64,000 nucleotides of DNA from Paracentrotus lividus (Eukaryota > Echinodermata > Echinoidea > Camarodonta > Echinidae). How positions within the stretch are numbered: position 1 is the first letter of the stretch; every line of letters begins with the position of its first letter. The position numbers and the translations under genes are program-made. A model generated the notes under the pieces. It did no database searches. It saw only the letters and a program-made list of their open reading frames with translations, and was not told the origin of the DNA. The stretch is taken from NCBI GenBank assembly GCA_940671915.1, contig CALNVZ010003426.1, forward strand, positions 25,933,407 through 25,997,406, in the 5' to 3' direction. This document shows positions 25,390-38,100 of the stretch, piece by piece.

Positions 25390-25555
25390 AAGGAAAAGGA
25401 GGAGGAGAAGGAGAGAAGGAGAAGAGAGGAGAAGGAGAAGGAGAAGGAGAAGGAGAAGAGAAGAGAGAGAAGAAAGAGAGGGGGGGGGGGAGATGAGGGA
25501 GGAGGAGGAGAGGAAAAGGAATGAGGATAGAAATTTGAAACAGGAAAAGGAATAT
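25326..25555 (+). repeat. Purine tract, GA then GGAGAA
   Basis: A GA run (25350-25385) followed by GGAGAAGGAGAA-type units and a G run; almost no pyrimidine on the plus strand for about 200 bp. Confidence 0.88.
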
Positions 25556-25678
25556 TAGAGGGGGGGCAGGGTAGACAGGGAGAGATGAAGACAAGGGAAG
25601 ATTGTATATATAGAGATACATGTATGGTGAGCCAAAGGCAATGGGAGGTGTAGAGTGATAGAGAGAACAAGATAAATA

Positions 25679-25818
25679 CAGTCAACCTTGCCCAAATCGA
25701 CAAAGGTCTTTTCAAGTTATCTTGTCTTTATATTCTATTGTTTTCTTTTGTACAGTTTCTTGGCCAGTTGATGCCATTTTTTCAGTCTCAAGAGATTAGA
25801 CTGAGGCAAGGTTGACTG
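25679..25818. mobile_element. MITE, CAGTCAACCTTGCC family, copy 1
   Basis: CAGTCAACCTTGCC at the left and its exact inverse at the right, both flanked by TA; 140 bp. Non-coding interior, with short inner inverted segments (TCTTTT...GAGATTAGACTGAG). Confidence 0.75.
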
Positions 25819-28202
25819 TATGAATATACATAGGAAATAAATAGCAAAGATTGGAAAAAAGGGAGAGGGAGGGGTAGCACAAAAAGAAAGATGTTGAGGC
25901 AGGGTAGAAAGATTACAGGGAAAAATTGAGATGGACTGTTTCTGGCTAAACGTAATGTAAAAGTATAGTCCTGTATGTTATTTTTTTCTCATCTCAATGT
26001 ACATGTACTTCTTTTTTTTTTTGTACATCCCCACCCACCACCTCTTTCTCAAGTGCCCTTCTCTATGTCTATGAAGAATTTAAATTAATATGCCAAAAAT
26101 AGGCCTACAGATGATGAAGCTCCTCTTTTATAATTCTTGACCATTGACTGAGGCTGAATGCCAGTTACTCCATTCACTTTCCTCTACAAAAAAAAATTAT
26201 ATATAAAAATTAATGAAGCTTAAAACTTTAACTGAAACTTAAAAATAAAAATAAATGTATGCACAGTATTGGTTAAAGTCCAGGCGTAAAAAATTTACAA
26301 TCAATCTTGCCAAAGTCAAACTCAAATTTTTAAGAAATCACATCATTAATGGTGATGGGGGGGGGGGGGGATTGATGAGGTACCTACTCAATTACTGCTA
26401 TTATCTGTTATGATGAATGTCTCATTTATAGAGGTTTTTCACAATAACAGGCAAGATTCTAGTCACATTGATACATTTAAAAATAAAGAAAAATATCAAT
26501 ATCCAGGGGAAAAGAGTGAATTTAAAGGAAAATATGGATTTTCAGTATCACCGTCTCCAGTTGTTCTTTTATAAATTCCAATGATACTTAAAGCAAATTA
26601 ATGATATATTTAACCTCCAATCATTATAAATACAAAATATATATTCAATTCCATGACCTTAACCAACACTGTGCATTACCTTATCGCAATGAGAAATAAG
26701 AGAATAGGCTTTACTTGATAAACTGTCATGTTTGTAGTATACATATAGAGAATTCATTTATTTGAAACAGAAAACATGCACTTGAGTGCATACATGTACT
26801 GCATATATTTACAATTCAGTATTCACAAGTTATATTATTTATTTTTACAATGTACATTATTCTCGTTTATTTCAATGGAGAGGGTATATTTTGATACACA
26901 TGCAGAAGACAGTAAAAGTGTCATTGAAACAGGAATATATTAGCACTTTTCAAAAGCTTTCAAGTTAATAGAAGAATGTGTCTTTTGTATTGACATGCGT
27001 ACAAAAATACCTGCGTTTTGCATAAATGAACGTTAAAAGTTGAAATGTGAACTTCCTCCATTCTAAATAAAAACATCAAATAGTAGAATAAATACCTTGG
27101 TGACTGACTTAAAGAAACATCATTTTTAAATACATTGTAAGTAGGGACAACATGTCCATGTATCTGCCCCTAAATGGGCTGATAAGATTGTAGAAAAAGG
27201 GAAACATCACAAATAAAAATTATAGGCTTTACATATGCCTAAGCATTTTACATGCTCAATCATGTGATTCTTATGTTAAATGGATGCAGGCTATGCACTA
27301 AAACAGTAAAATAATAACTAATGTGCAATTAGTACGTAAACATACTTTATGCGAGTAAGAATAATTGGTGTATTCAAATTGGAAACACATTGATGAGTTG
27401 CTTTGCCTTTTTAACCCCTAATATATAATGTTTAAAATACGAATTTGGCAGTATAGTTTTTCTCTATATGACTTTGAATTGATAAGAAAGCACATTTAAC
27501 AGAAATTAGTTTCCGATTTGGAGAAGAAAATCAGATTAATTTACTCTGAAGAAAATATCTCCTTAAATTGGACATTGAGACAGAACAAGGTCATTGTATA
27601 ACTTTATCCTTTCTCTAAAGACGCTCTCCTCATCCACAGTCCAACCGCAAATCTAATCTTAAACCAATAAGATATTTCTAAACGACCTCCTTGCTTTAAC
27701 AAAAAAAAAACAAAACGTGGTTAATATCAAAATGCAATTATTGGTTCCGTCTCATGTTGGTTTGGTTAGTGTAACTGATGTATAAATATTGGGTGATAAG
27801 TAGGCATGAATTTCATTTCATTGTAATAATGTTCACAAACCTTACAAATGTCATGTCTGTGACTTCCACAGTAAACTGCAAATGTACAGGAGTATTTTGA
27901 AGATCACCTGTAGTTTTGGAGTAGGCTTCAAAAGTTTAACCCACAAGCAACCTTTCTTAGTGAAGTGTAATTAGATATGGTTTAATTAGTAAAAAAAATT
28001 AAAAATCACAATTTTTATATGCATAAAAAGCCGAAAGGTGTTAAATTGCAGCATTGTACATGGAACACCACAAAAGCTTAATTTTATCATATCAACATCA
28101 TTAGGATCAACAAAATGGATGCATAATAGCTTTAAAAAGCTATCTAAAACGATTAGTATCATGTGTAACAATTCACATGTTGAGACAAATATATAGAACT
28201 GA

Positions 28203-28265
28203 GTTGAGAGGGCGCCATTGCAGGATGTTCAATTATTTCATCAAGTCCTCTTTCCCACTCCTTGT
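28203..28265 (-). pseudogene. Decayed partial copy of the RWD-RING last exon
   Basis: Read on the minus strand this short stretch gives MAHKEWERGLDEIIEH, which aligns with the end of the neighbouring gene (WAHQEARRRELDEVVDF). It lies about 0.9 kb beyond that gene's stop codon. It is most simply a degraded downstream duplicate of the terminal exon; at this length chance cannot be fully excluded. Confidence 0.45.
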
Positions 28266-28376
28266 GTGCCATTCCATTTGTTATACACTGTAGTAGATTC
28301 TTATTGATGCACAGTTCACTCCTGTTGAATTAGGTGGCTTAGGACCTTGTCAATTATTACATTATCAAGAATCTCA

Positions 28377-28680
28377 ATATCGTTGGTTGAGAAAGAGAAG
28401 GTCGTTAACCCGTGTTTGCGTTTGCGAGATAATCACGTTTAAAGTTTTTTAGGGGGGGTGGGATTGAAACACGTTTTTAGTACCTTTTCGGGAACTCACG
28501 AGAAGTAAAACTTTGGTTGATGAATGAATAATCTTTTACAACATATCTAAACAAAAATTAGAAATAATGACCAATTCCAATTTTAGAACGAGAATATTAC
28601 TTAATGCCCTTCTCACTCAGTGGAAATAAAAAATGGCAAAAAATTACGCTAACGACCTTCTCTTTCTCAACCAACGATAT
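28377..28680. mobile_element. Inverted-repeat element with perfect 31-bp termini
   Basis: The first 31 bp (beginning ATATCGTTGGTTGAG) and the last 31 bp are perfect inverse copies. The 304-bp element has an AT-rich non-coding interior. Perfect termini imply recent insertion. Confidence 0.85.
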
Positions 28681-29138
28681 GTTGAACACATGGGCACAAA
28701 GACACATGTGTATATATTAGAATTTGGGACCAAGAAAATATCCTTGTTATTATCAAACTCGTAATAACAGGAGTAACTGTGTAATGGGCATTTATTCCCT
28801 TGTCTCATCATGGATCTTTAAAAGCTTTAAATTGGCAACATAATGCAAACCATGAATCCATTTGTAAAATTAAATTAGTACATTTCTAGTTTCCCTATTT
28901 TGCCTTTAGATACATGGAATTTAATTGTACATTGTAAGTATAAACTGAATAAATAAATATGTGTTAGCCTACCAATCTGAATTAAAGAATTTTCTCTCCT
29001 ATATGGAACTTTCATGACAATTGGATAGAACATCATTTTTGCATTTATAATCATTACCGGTACTTCATATTTTCTCCTGATAAAAATTGTATTTTACATA
29101 TTGCATGACAAGAAGAAGCATAGAAATGGGGGAAGCTG

Positions 29139-32100
29139 TCATTGAAGAAAGTCGACTACTTCATCAAGCTCTCTCCTCCTTGCCTCTTGGTGTGCCCATC
29201 TATCTTCAGCTACCTTAGGGGTGATGTTCCATTTATCATGGTAGATTCTCTTCCCACATGATGGACATTTCTTACCTCCTGTTGAGAGAGGAAGGAGAGT
29301 AAGAGCAATTTGATATTAATCCACTGATTACTGAATTTTATCATTCCTATCAGTTTAATACAGGAAGAACCTGTTCTTGTAGTTGATGGGTTATTATCAG
29401 AAGATGTCACTTCAGTACATCAATTTCAACTTTCAATGAGGTGAAACATTGTTCATATACTTTTGTTTATTTGCATATTACAAACTATGTCACACATTCT
29501 GGTTGAATTGCCAAGTGGAAAATCTTCATAAAATGATCTCAACTTCAAAAAATGGAAGTCTTTTTCATTAATTATGTGTTTTGATGATAATTTCTTGAAT
29601 ATACTTAGTACTCTAGAGGTGTTCTGGACCATCCTTTTACCTAGTTACAATGAAATCTTGCCATATAAACATGTTTGAAATTGGGACTAGGAGCACTGCC
29701 TTGTTTTTAATCAAATCTATATTTATCTACATTGTATGATTACTCAACTGTCCATAAACAGTTTGCATCCTTTTTATATTTAACATCAAATCAAAATGAA
29801 AAACCTTGACCATTGCTTGGTTCTTTAGTAGTTGATGCTTTTTATCAACTACAGTTAAAGAAAAATCAGTGGAATATTTTGGCAAGTCCATACAAGAATT
29901 AGACACTTCCCTAAAAACCCACAACATCCCTGCCCTAAAGGTAGTGTCATCCTTTTGCAGGCAAAAATATTAAATTTCTAGTTTTTGAGAGGATATAGTA
30001 GTATACCAATGACTATATCTTCCCACAACATGATTAAGCTCAAATGTGTAAGTTTGTCATTATATTGCGATTATCAAAATTCACTCCTATTTTTTCGAAC
30101 CTCAAAAAATATACCGTACGGTGCGAACCGCTGACCGTTAGCGCAGAGAATAATGCACGCTGATACGGCGTGTGTATATTGTATATTGCTGTGTGTGGTC
30201 AGTGCTGCACGCGCTGTAATATCAACGATGTTGATGGAGAGCTGGTCAAGATTGGTAGTTAGATTTTCGCTTCATATTACTGATCTAGGCAACCTATGAC
30301 AGTAAGATTGAATAGACAGTATAGGTTGACCATATTCTAAAGTTATGCCAAGTTGCATTAGTTTTCGCAATTTGTGAAAAAGGATGACACTACCTTTAAT
30401 AATTAAAACTGGTTCTAAACAAAACAAATCACAATTGAGACAATTTCTTACATTTGTTCCTTCTCTGGGCCCTGTAACACAAAGGTTTGAAATACACTGT
30501 AAATCATAAATTAGCAATGACCAATCAATTTGGTTCACAAGATTATCCCTCAAAATTCTTCTTTTAAATTTTCAATTAATCATAAATGTTTGTGTTAGAG
30601 TCCAGGTCACACTTACCTGTGAATGGTGGTGTTTTAAAGAATTCATCTAAGCAGCCTTTATGGAATATATGTCCACAGTAAACCCATACTACATATCGTC
30701 CATTCGTCTCATCCTTCACTGTGTGCTGGCAACAGAAGAAAAAAAGAGAGAATTTTTGTCTTAATAATAATAATAGTTGGCCCTTACATAGAATACGGTT
30801 AGAGATTTTTTTTTTGTTGAAAAATGAAAAGACCAAAGATTGAACTTTTGCTGCGGTTGCATATAGATTCTTCCTGTATGTGATTCCCTATGGTCAAATG
30901 AATAGCAGGATAGAGGTTGTGTAGTGGAATGGCTGAGTTACAGTCTATCTATCACAAGGTACATGATTTGAATCTGTCCATTCTATGAACATTCTTTGGC
31001 AAATCATTGACCAAAAATTACTATTCTAATCAAGATAACGAAACAGTACCATAATGCATTTCAGATGCTTGAACCTCAATAACAATTGAGTAAGTGAATT
31101 TAGAACAGCTAAAGTTGAAAAAATGTTTTGTTTTAGTAAAAAAAAAAAACAAACAAAAACCCTGAACATTTTTATTGTGTCAAATGGGAACTTTGGACAG
31201 TGTTTTGTTCATTTCAAACGCTTCTTGGTAGTACAATTCGGGCTGTAAATTAAACGCAAGATGGGCTCAGGTAAAAGCCAAAATTACTGTACTGCGCATC
31301 GTTGGTACTGTGCCCTGTAACATACAAGATACAATCAAAGGCAACTCTGAAACAACCATTATAATTGGTTAAAAGCCTTACTTGGATGCCAGAATTGTAT
31401 GCAAAAAGGCTCCTGATTGGCTACTATCGATTTGCAATTGATTGCAACTCTTAATTTTACAAGGCCCAGGTCTTTACTTTATCGTTTGTACTCTGGATGC
31501 GTCTTTAGGTTTCCAATATTTCTCTTAAGTAAAATTACCTGTGGATTAGGTGTGAAAGCTTTCTCTCTACATACTGGGCATATGGATCCTGGGTATTTAC
31601 GTAAACAGTCAATCAGATATCCTGCTACCCTCTTCATTGATGGAGAAGGCTCAAACGGGGGATCCCTGATACAACAAGAATACAATAATGATGATAATAG
31701 TAAATGAGGTATTCATAATGTGCTATCGAATTACATGTACTGTAGTAAACTATTCCCAGGCACAGACGGGAAAATGAAAGAGGATAGGGATACTAAGGAG
31801 GGGAATGCAAAAATATATACAACCTAGTGAAAAAAAAAAGTGAAAACGTATAAGACTTGAGATCAGATTTGAATGTTTCTAAGGTTTCTGCTTATTGGAT
31901 CCTCAGTGGAAGAGCATTCCACAGAAATGGGGCTGAACTAGAGAAAGTTTTTTTTTTCTCCAAGAGAAGATGTACTGTCGTGTTGGGATCTTTATTTAAT
32001 AATTAGAAGAGTCGATGAATGATGCGAAGAGGTACAAAAAGTTAATACATTTAATTTTAGTATTTATTAAGTGTTCAGCAGTTCAGCAATGCATATGAGA

Positions 32101-35100
32101 TCGAGATACAATGTATTCGAGCAAGGAGCTCAACTCCTTGTATAGATAGAGAGACAACCAGAATTATATGTTTGTCTGTTGACGGTACGAAGAGAAGTCC
32201 TCTTGAAAAGTCTTCCTCTCTTGTTAAGATACAATCATTATAAACATTTAGTTTGGGGTGTTACCAATTTGGGAATGAGTGATATTGAGTGCTCTGATTG
32301 GTCCAAAGCTGTGTATACCAATATCACTCTGTAGGGTGTGGTATGTCCAATGCAAGTGACTGGGGTTGTATGAGTCATACTTGTGACACTTTGCAGGTGG
32401 CTGTGTGGTCAGTGATTAGGGGCTAAATGAAGTTCTTGAAGGGCTTCTTAATATATATGTTATTGAAGAGTTGATGTTATTGAGGGAGTGGGTAAAAGGT
32501 GAATGACGGAAAGGTAACAGGAAGTAACAGGAAGTGAATATATGTAATAGTAATACATAACAGTACATGTAGTTCTGGGGATAGTTTATTGTTTGGAATT
32601 ATTTGAGCGGAGATTTCTACCATGAATATATTCTCAGACGAGATTTTGCAATTATTTTGGAGGTCAACCATGAAGTGCCTTCAACAAATCTCAAACTATT
32701 CTTTTGGATACTGGAAGCCTATGAAAATTTTTGAGAACTGGAGTGATGTGTGGAAACTTGGAAGTTCCAACGAGGACCTGAGTGCTGAGCAGAATTTTGC
32801 ACATGTTGCAATTTAGCAAGAAGTATCTTAATTGTAGAAGGGTTTTCATTATAATCTTGCTTATTTCTGCTGTTTGATGGTACATGTAAATATACAATAA
32901 TAGCTTAAAGGGACTTATAATTGATAAACCATGGGGAAATCGCCTTATCTCCGACGAAATGATAACATTGCATGGACAGCCTGAAGGGTGTTACGTAATC
33001 TTTTCCGATAACACGTCTGGTCAAGGAAGAGAGCGACCTTGGAGGTAATCCTTCATGGCTAGACTAACTAACCAGAATTCTGAAGTAAATCTGACCAATG
33101 TTTTTTTTTTTTAATGGAACATTATACAAGTCCTCTCTTTGAATTTATGCGATAAGACCCGTTGAGAGTCTAGAAACTAAGGATTGTTGAGGAATTTGAG
33201 AACCCGAAGCTATTGATCGACTGAATTTGGTCAACTTCGTAATGTTCACTGTCGGAATATTAATCTCCAGTAGACCGGCCCATGCGTGAGCCTCACTGTC
33301 GATTGTGTACAAGTCAATGGAGCTCAAGAAAAGTGCGCATTCCCCACAATCTCCGACTTTCAAGCCCCTTTAAAGGCAATAATACTATCCATACATGTAT
33401 GTAGTTTGCTGCTGATTAAATGAGGACCTCAGTACCAAACCGACAACCTTACTATACTGAGCACACCGGACTGCAGATGTCTGAAATTGGAACTGGGAGA
33501 ATAGCAAAGTCATAACAAAATAATGTTGGAGCTATTTCTGTTATAACATGAAGAGACAATAGTACAGTTTCCCCTTCAGTGTATGGAAAGAAAGGGGGTG
33601 GGGGGGGGGGGATCTGTTAACCCTAGCCCTTTGTTGCGATACTTTCAAGGATCTTTTCTTGTGTTGTTAACACATGTGTATTCATGACATAAAATATTTA
33701 TAATGTGAAAAAATGAACAAAGAAAATGGGATTCCGTCGGGATATGAACCAAGACCTCCTGATTACTAGACAGGTGCTCTACCAACTGAACTATGGGAAG
33801 CCCTATGTCGATGTTCGTCTCAGACAACCCCTTAGCTTTCAACACTAGAGTGATCATAAGCTTTAGAACCTTGAATAAATTCAAAGGATGGTAACACAAC
33901 TTGGGGATAAATGGAAAGGTTCACAGTGAAGAACTGCACCTTTTAGATATAAATTTTTTAAACAAAATCAAAATTTCAAATATAAATTGTCAATATTCAT
34001 AAAATTTGACCATCAGAGTAGACATAGCCATCCAATAAGCACAAGAGCAACTGTTATATAATGCATTCTTTTATTTTCATGTACTTTCACTACTGCCTAT
34101 TGTGAAAAAAGAGATATTTCTTACTTTGGTTTTTTCTTGAGTGGTGGCTGACACACTGCCTGCCATCTCTTCCGTCTGAGCTAGCGAACACTTTTGAAAT
34201 AAATCTGGAAAGTTGCTTTCTACATTCTCTAACCTGCAAATGAAAATCAAAACATGATTTCTTGTTAAAGTATTACCCGGGAGAACAATACATAATATTT
34301 GCTAATAATGCGAACTTGCATTGTTGCTGAAAGATATTTTCCTTCCGTTTTATACGATTGACAATCCTAAATGACTTGAATCGTCTCAGAAAAGGCTGTA
34401 ATGGTTTTATGTTTTTGTTTAAATCCGCCCTAATGGGCGCCTTGCGGCGGAGGAGCTCCTCGCTTGTGACGTCACAACCCGGACAGCTCGAACAACAATC
34501 AGCTAGCCAGCTAGCTGAGCTTGCGCGCATCAGCCACTGATGCATGTGCAATGCCATATGCAATACACGTACACGTAAACACTATTGCCTCCCACTGTAC
34601 TAGCTTGCTATATAGCTGCTGTGCTCATCGCATGGTATATTGGCTCTCTTTAATCACAACTGATCTTACACCATTGGACAAATCATACAACGGGCTTTGA
34701 ACATCCTCTAGAATATCGTTTTTGAGATATTGTTAACGATTGTATTAATGTTTTAGGATTTGCAACTTGCTGCAAATAGATTTTTGAAAGAGTTGCTGCA
34801 ATCATGGTACAGACGCACAAATTGCCTTGCTCGCATCTCTCATCGGCCTAAGGGAACGATGCGGACCCGTTGGTTGTTTGGTGAAGGTTTAATTTGCCCA
34901 TAGACATTCGGAAATATAATGGTCTTAAAATTCCACGTAAATTCTTATAGTGACTTCATTCTTAAGAAGAGACTTATTCTGTGTTGATCTATATTGAATT
35001 TTAATTTGATTTTTTTTCTTTTTACATCTGATCCCTCCAAATAAGGTTTAGAGCAAGATATAATCATGCCACCGTCATGCATGACTTTTTCCCAACAACT

Positions 35101-38100
35101 TAGCACGGAATTAACACCTGCATCATTAGTTTGACAAGGTCGGTCCATGCACATTTCCTCCAAAATTCCTTTATTTATGAAATTCAATGGCTAAAACACC
35201 AGAAACTCCTTAAAATAAACATCAATACATATTAAGAGACAGAAACTTTAAGAATCAATTATTAAGCATTGAATCTTGTTTGCAATATTACGCGTCTACT
35301 AATTTAGTTTGGCCTTAATTCTTACACGCGCCATGGCGAAATCGGTAGTGTATCAATCCATTTCGCCAGAGCGGATGGAATGTATACGTCGTCTCTTGTA
35401 AGAGCTGCTGCTTTTATCACGAATGCAAAATCTTGTCAAATCCCATTGCCAAGGGTCGAATCTGACAACAATAATGTTATTTTCATTCTAAACAATATCA
35501 CTAAAACCATGAAAAAAAAAGTTCACATATCACTGTAACTGAAACACTAAGAGCTATTCATATCGCGAAAGTTTGGACGAATTATGTTATGTTATAGCTA
35601 CTGGATGAAAGTAATCCGCGGATCTCGCACAATAATAATAAAGACTTACAAACCAAATGAACATTTCAAGATTTGCATAACCTTACAATATATATAAGAT
35701 TCCTGGTTTATAATGAATTTGTCATGACAACAAAACTAAAAGTGTGATTTTGAACTGTCCACAATGAAACAATGTCACTTTTTTTTTCACTCACTCTCGT
35801 GCTGAGGATAGGCCCCTGTTTTATTATATTTCAATATATAATGAAAAGAATACATCTATTGGAACTGATTAACTTAAATATAATGACAAATGATACAGGA
35901 ACAGTCGGCCAAGTATATCATTTGAACCAGTTTGTCAGGGGCGCTGGGCGTGAAGCATGAGATGGAAGAGAGAGAAAGTTTTCAAGAATCAAGAATATGC
36001 AATGTACGCCAATATAGCACAGTACAGGATACGTGCATACAGTGGACACACAGTACGGGTGCCCACGCTGTGACGTCATAATCTTTGACGCCCGGCGGGG
36101 TACTAGCTGAAGCCTGAAAATGGGGGCCCTTTCTTTGAAAGTTGATAACTCCCTGATCTAAAACAGATATTGACAAGGGGTTTAGATATTCTGAATCAGT
36201 AAAGATTTTTTCGTTGGCAGTGGTATGAGTTGGTTGCAATTAAAAGCAGTTTTGACTCCCAGTTGTCTACTTTAAAGCTAAGAAGAAGGATGAGAATGCG
36301 ACTATGAATAGATCTTTGATAATATCAAATTTTCAGGTACAAAATCCTAACCTTTATTTATGACATGTAAAACAGGTGACCCCGACATTTTGCTCCTGCG
36401 ACAATTGCTCCGGGCTTTGATTTCGTCTAAGATATAGGGTTAGGGTTAGGGTGTGTAATAGGGATTTATATTAGGTTTAGGGTTAGGTTTAAGGTAGGGT
36501 ATAGTGTAAAGAGTGCCGGTTGAAGTTAAGTCATTCGATTAGTGTATGGAATTTATAGCGGAGCAATTGGTCGCGGGAGCAAATGTCGGATTCTATAGAA
36601 CAATCTAAAATACTCATCATTTGGAGGTACATGTAGCTCTGTGGAGTAATATAACTTGTTACACACAGACTTTGAATAAAGATGATATTCAAATGACAAT
36701 TTATTTGATTTAGCTCATTTTGCCAACATGATTATAAACACAAAGGTCAGTCCGACATCTCTTCAAAATTGCAAGGTAATTGCTTGCTTTACATGTACTT
36801 TCGAGATATCAATGATTTCAAACTCAAATTTTCAAACCCATTCCGGAATGGTATTGAAAACCATGTTCGTTTCGAGGCAGCACAGCATACCCCGCATTTC
36901 CAGGCATGTAGTCCTCGTCCCTACCGGGCTGCTAAGCTTGCAACGGAACGGTAGTAAATTTACTCGTGCTCGGCTGTATGCTTAGCATCGTTTGTTACAC
37001 TGTAAGTTAATGACTGTTGGTTAATGACTTCCATTTGATCTGAAACTTTCAGTAGTTTGTTTTTACTGTTAGAGCAATATCATTTTATTCATCTTGATCT
37101 AATTGCTCTTATTTTTTAAAGTTACTAAATCCCTTAATAGAGCTGTGTATTCTATCTCATGGAATAGTCTTACCATCTCATTCATATACATCAACATCGA
37201 TTTGTGATTTGCTGTAGATTGTTCAAACTCACACGATCTGATGCTCTGGATAGAGATCAGGCACTTTTAGCCTGAATTTCATGAAGTATTCTTTCTCTCG
37301 TATTGTGATTAGGATGACTCCTGATTTCTGTTTCATTTTAATCTCATCTTTCTCTGTAATCAGCTCACGTTTGATGAATGAAATCTCCTCGCTGCACACA
37401 CTGAATGGATTGTCAACTAGAAACTGCTGAACAAACTTCACGACATGAAGGATCTGCGGTAAATACAAAAGGATCAGCAGTTATGCAAATATTATGTTTG
37501 TCAACAAATATAATTCTCTTACAATACAGTACAGTGCACTCTCAAAAACTATACACTTTTAAAATGGCTGCCAAATAAAAAATATATAGTTCTTGGGGGA
37601 AAGGTTTAAATATAGAAAGCTCATATTTGTTATATCATTATGATATGAAGAGCACAATTGACCAGGATTTGCCACAAAAACCACTCTTAAGACCTTACTT
37701 TAGCAAACAAAACTAGTGGAAATATATCTATTGCCAGGATGCAACGGACATGGTCTCACAGGGAGACTGATAACAAATTGCGGTATGTGTGCAAATCACA
37801 TGGCAAGAATGATACACACAGAATTTGTGCATGATATAGGGCAAGTCCACGCTATTTTGCAATGTAACAAACGGGACATTCAGAGACAAAAATAATCTTT
37901 TTTGATCAATCTTAAATTGAAATCCCAATCCTTAGGTATATTTTTGAAGGTCCTGAAAACCTTCAACAAAATCATAAACAATAATTGAAATAACTCAATT
38001 CATTTTTAATTTATGATAATTTATTCGTTCGTAACACATGGGACCAGAAAAAAAATGGTGTTTTTAAATTTTGAATTTGTTCACATAATACCAGGAATTT

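Larger units (their letters stand above)
22122..29138. other. GSKIP 3' flank and intergenic region without a recognised gene
   Basis: After the GSKIP stop no coding exon is recognisable until the minus-strand RWD-RING stop at 29139. The first part is probably GSKIP 3' UTR. The rest holds a foldback element (22963-23133), two MITEs of one family (23917, 25679), GA tracts (24643-24730, 25326-25555), a 304-bp inverted-repeat element (28377-28680) and a relic of the RWD-RING last exon (28203-28265). Confidence 0.7.

Noticed and set aside
25208..25715. Frames across the 25.3-25.6 kb purine tract
   Set aside because: Low-complexity Arg/Glu or Ser/Leu/Phe repeats only.
31417..31707. 96-codon plus-strand frame
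   Set aside because: Antisense shadow of RWD-RING exon 6, which carries the RING CPVC motif on the minus strand.
34273..34563. 96-codon minus-strand frame near RWD-RING exon 5
   Set aside because: Lies in the intron outside the mapped exons, with no family match that I can name; probably repeat-derived.
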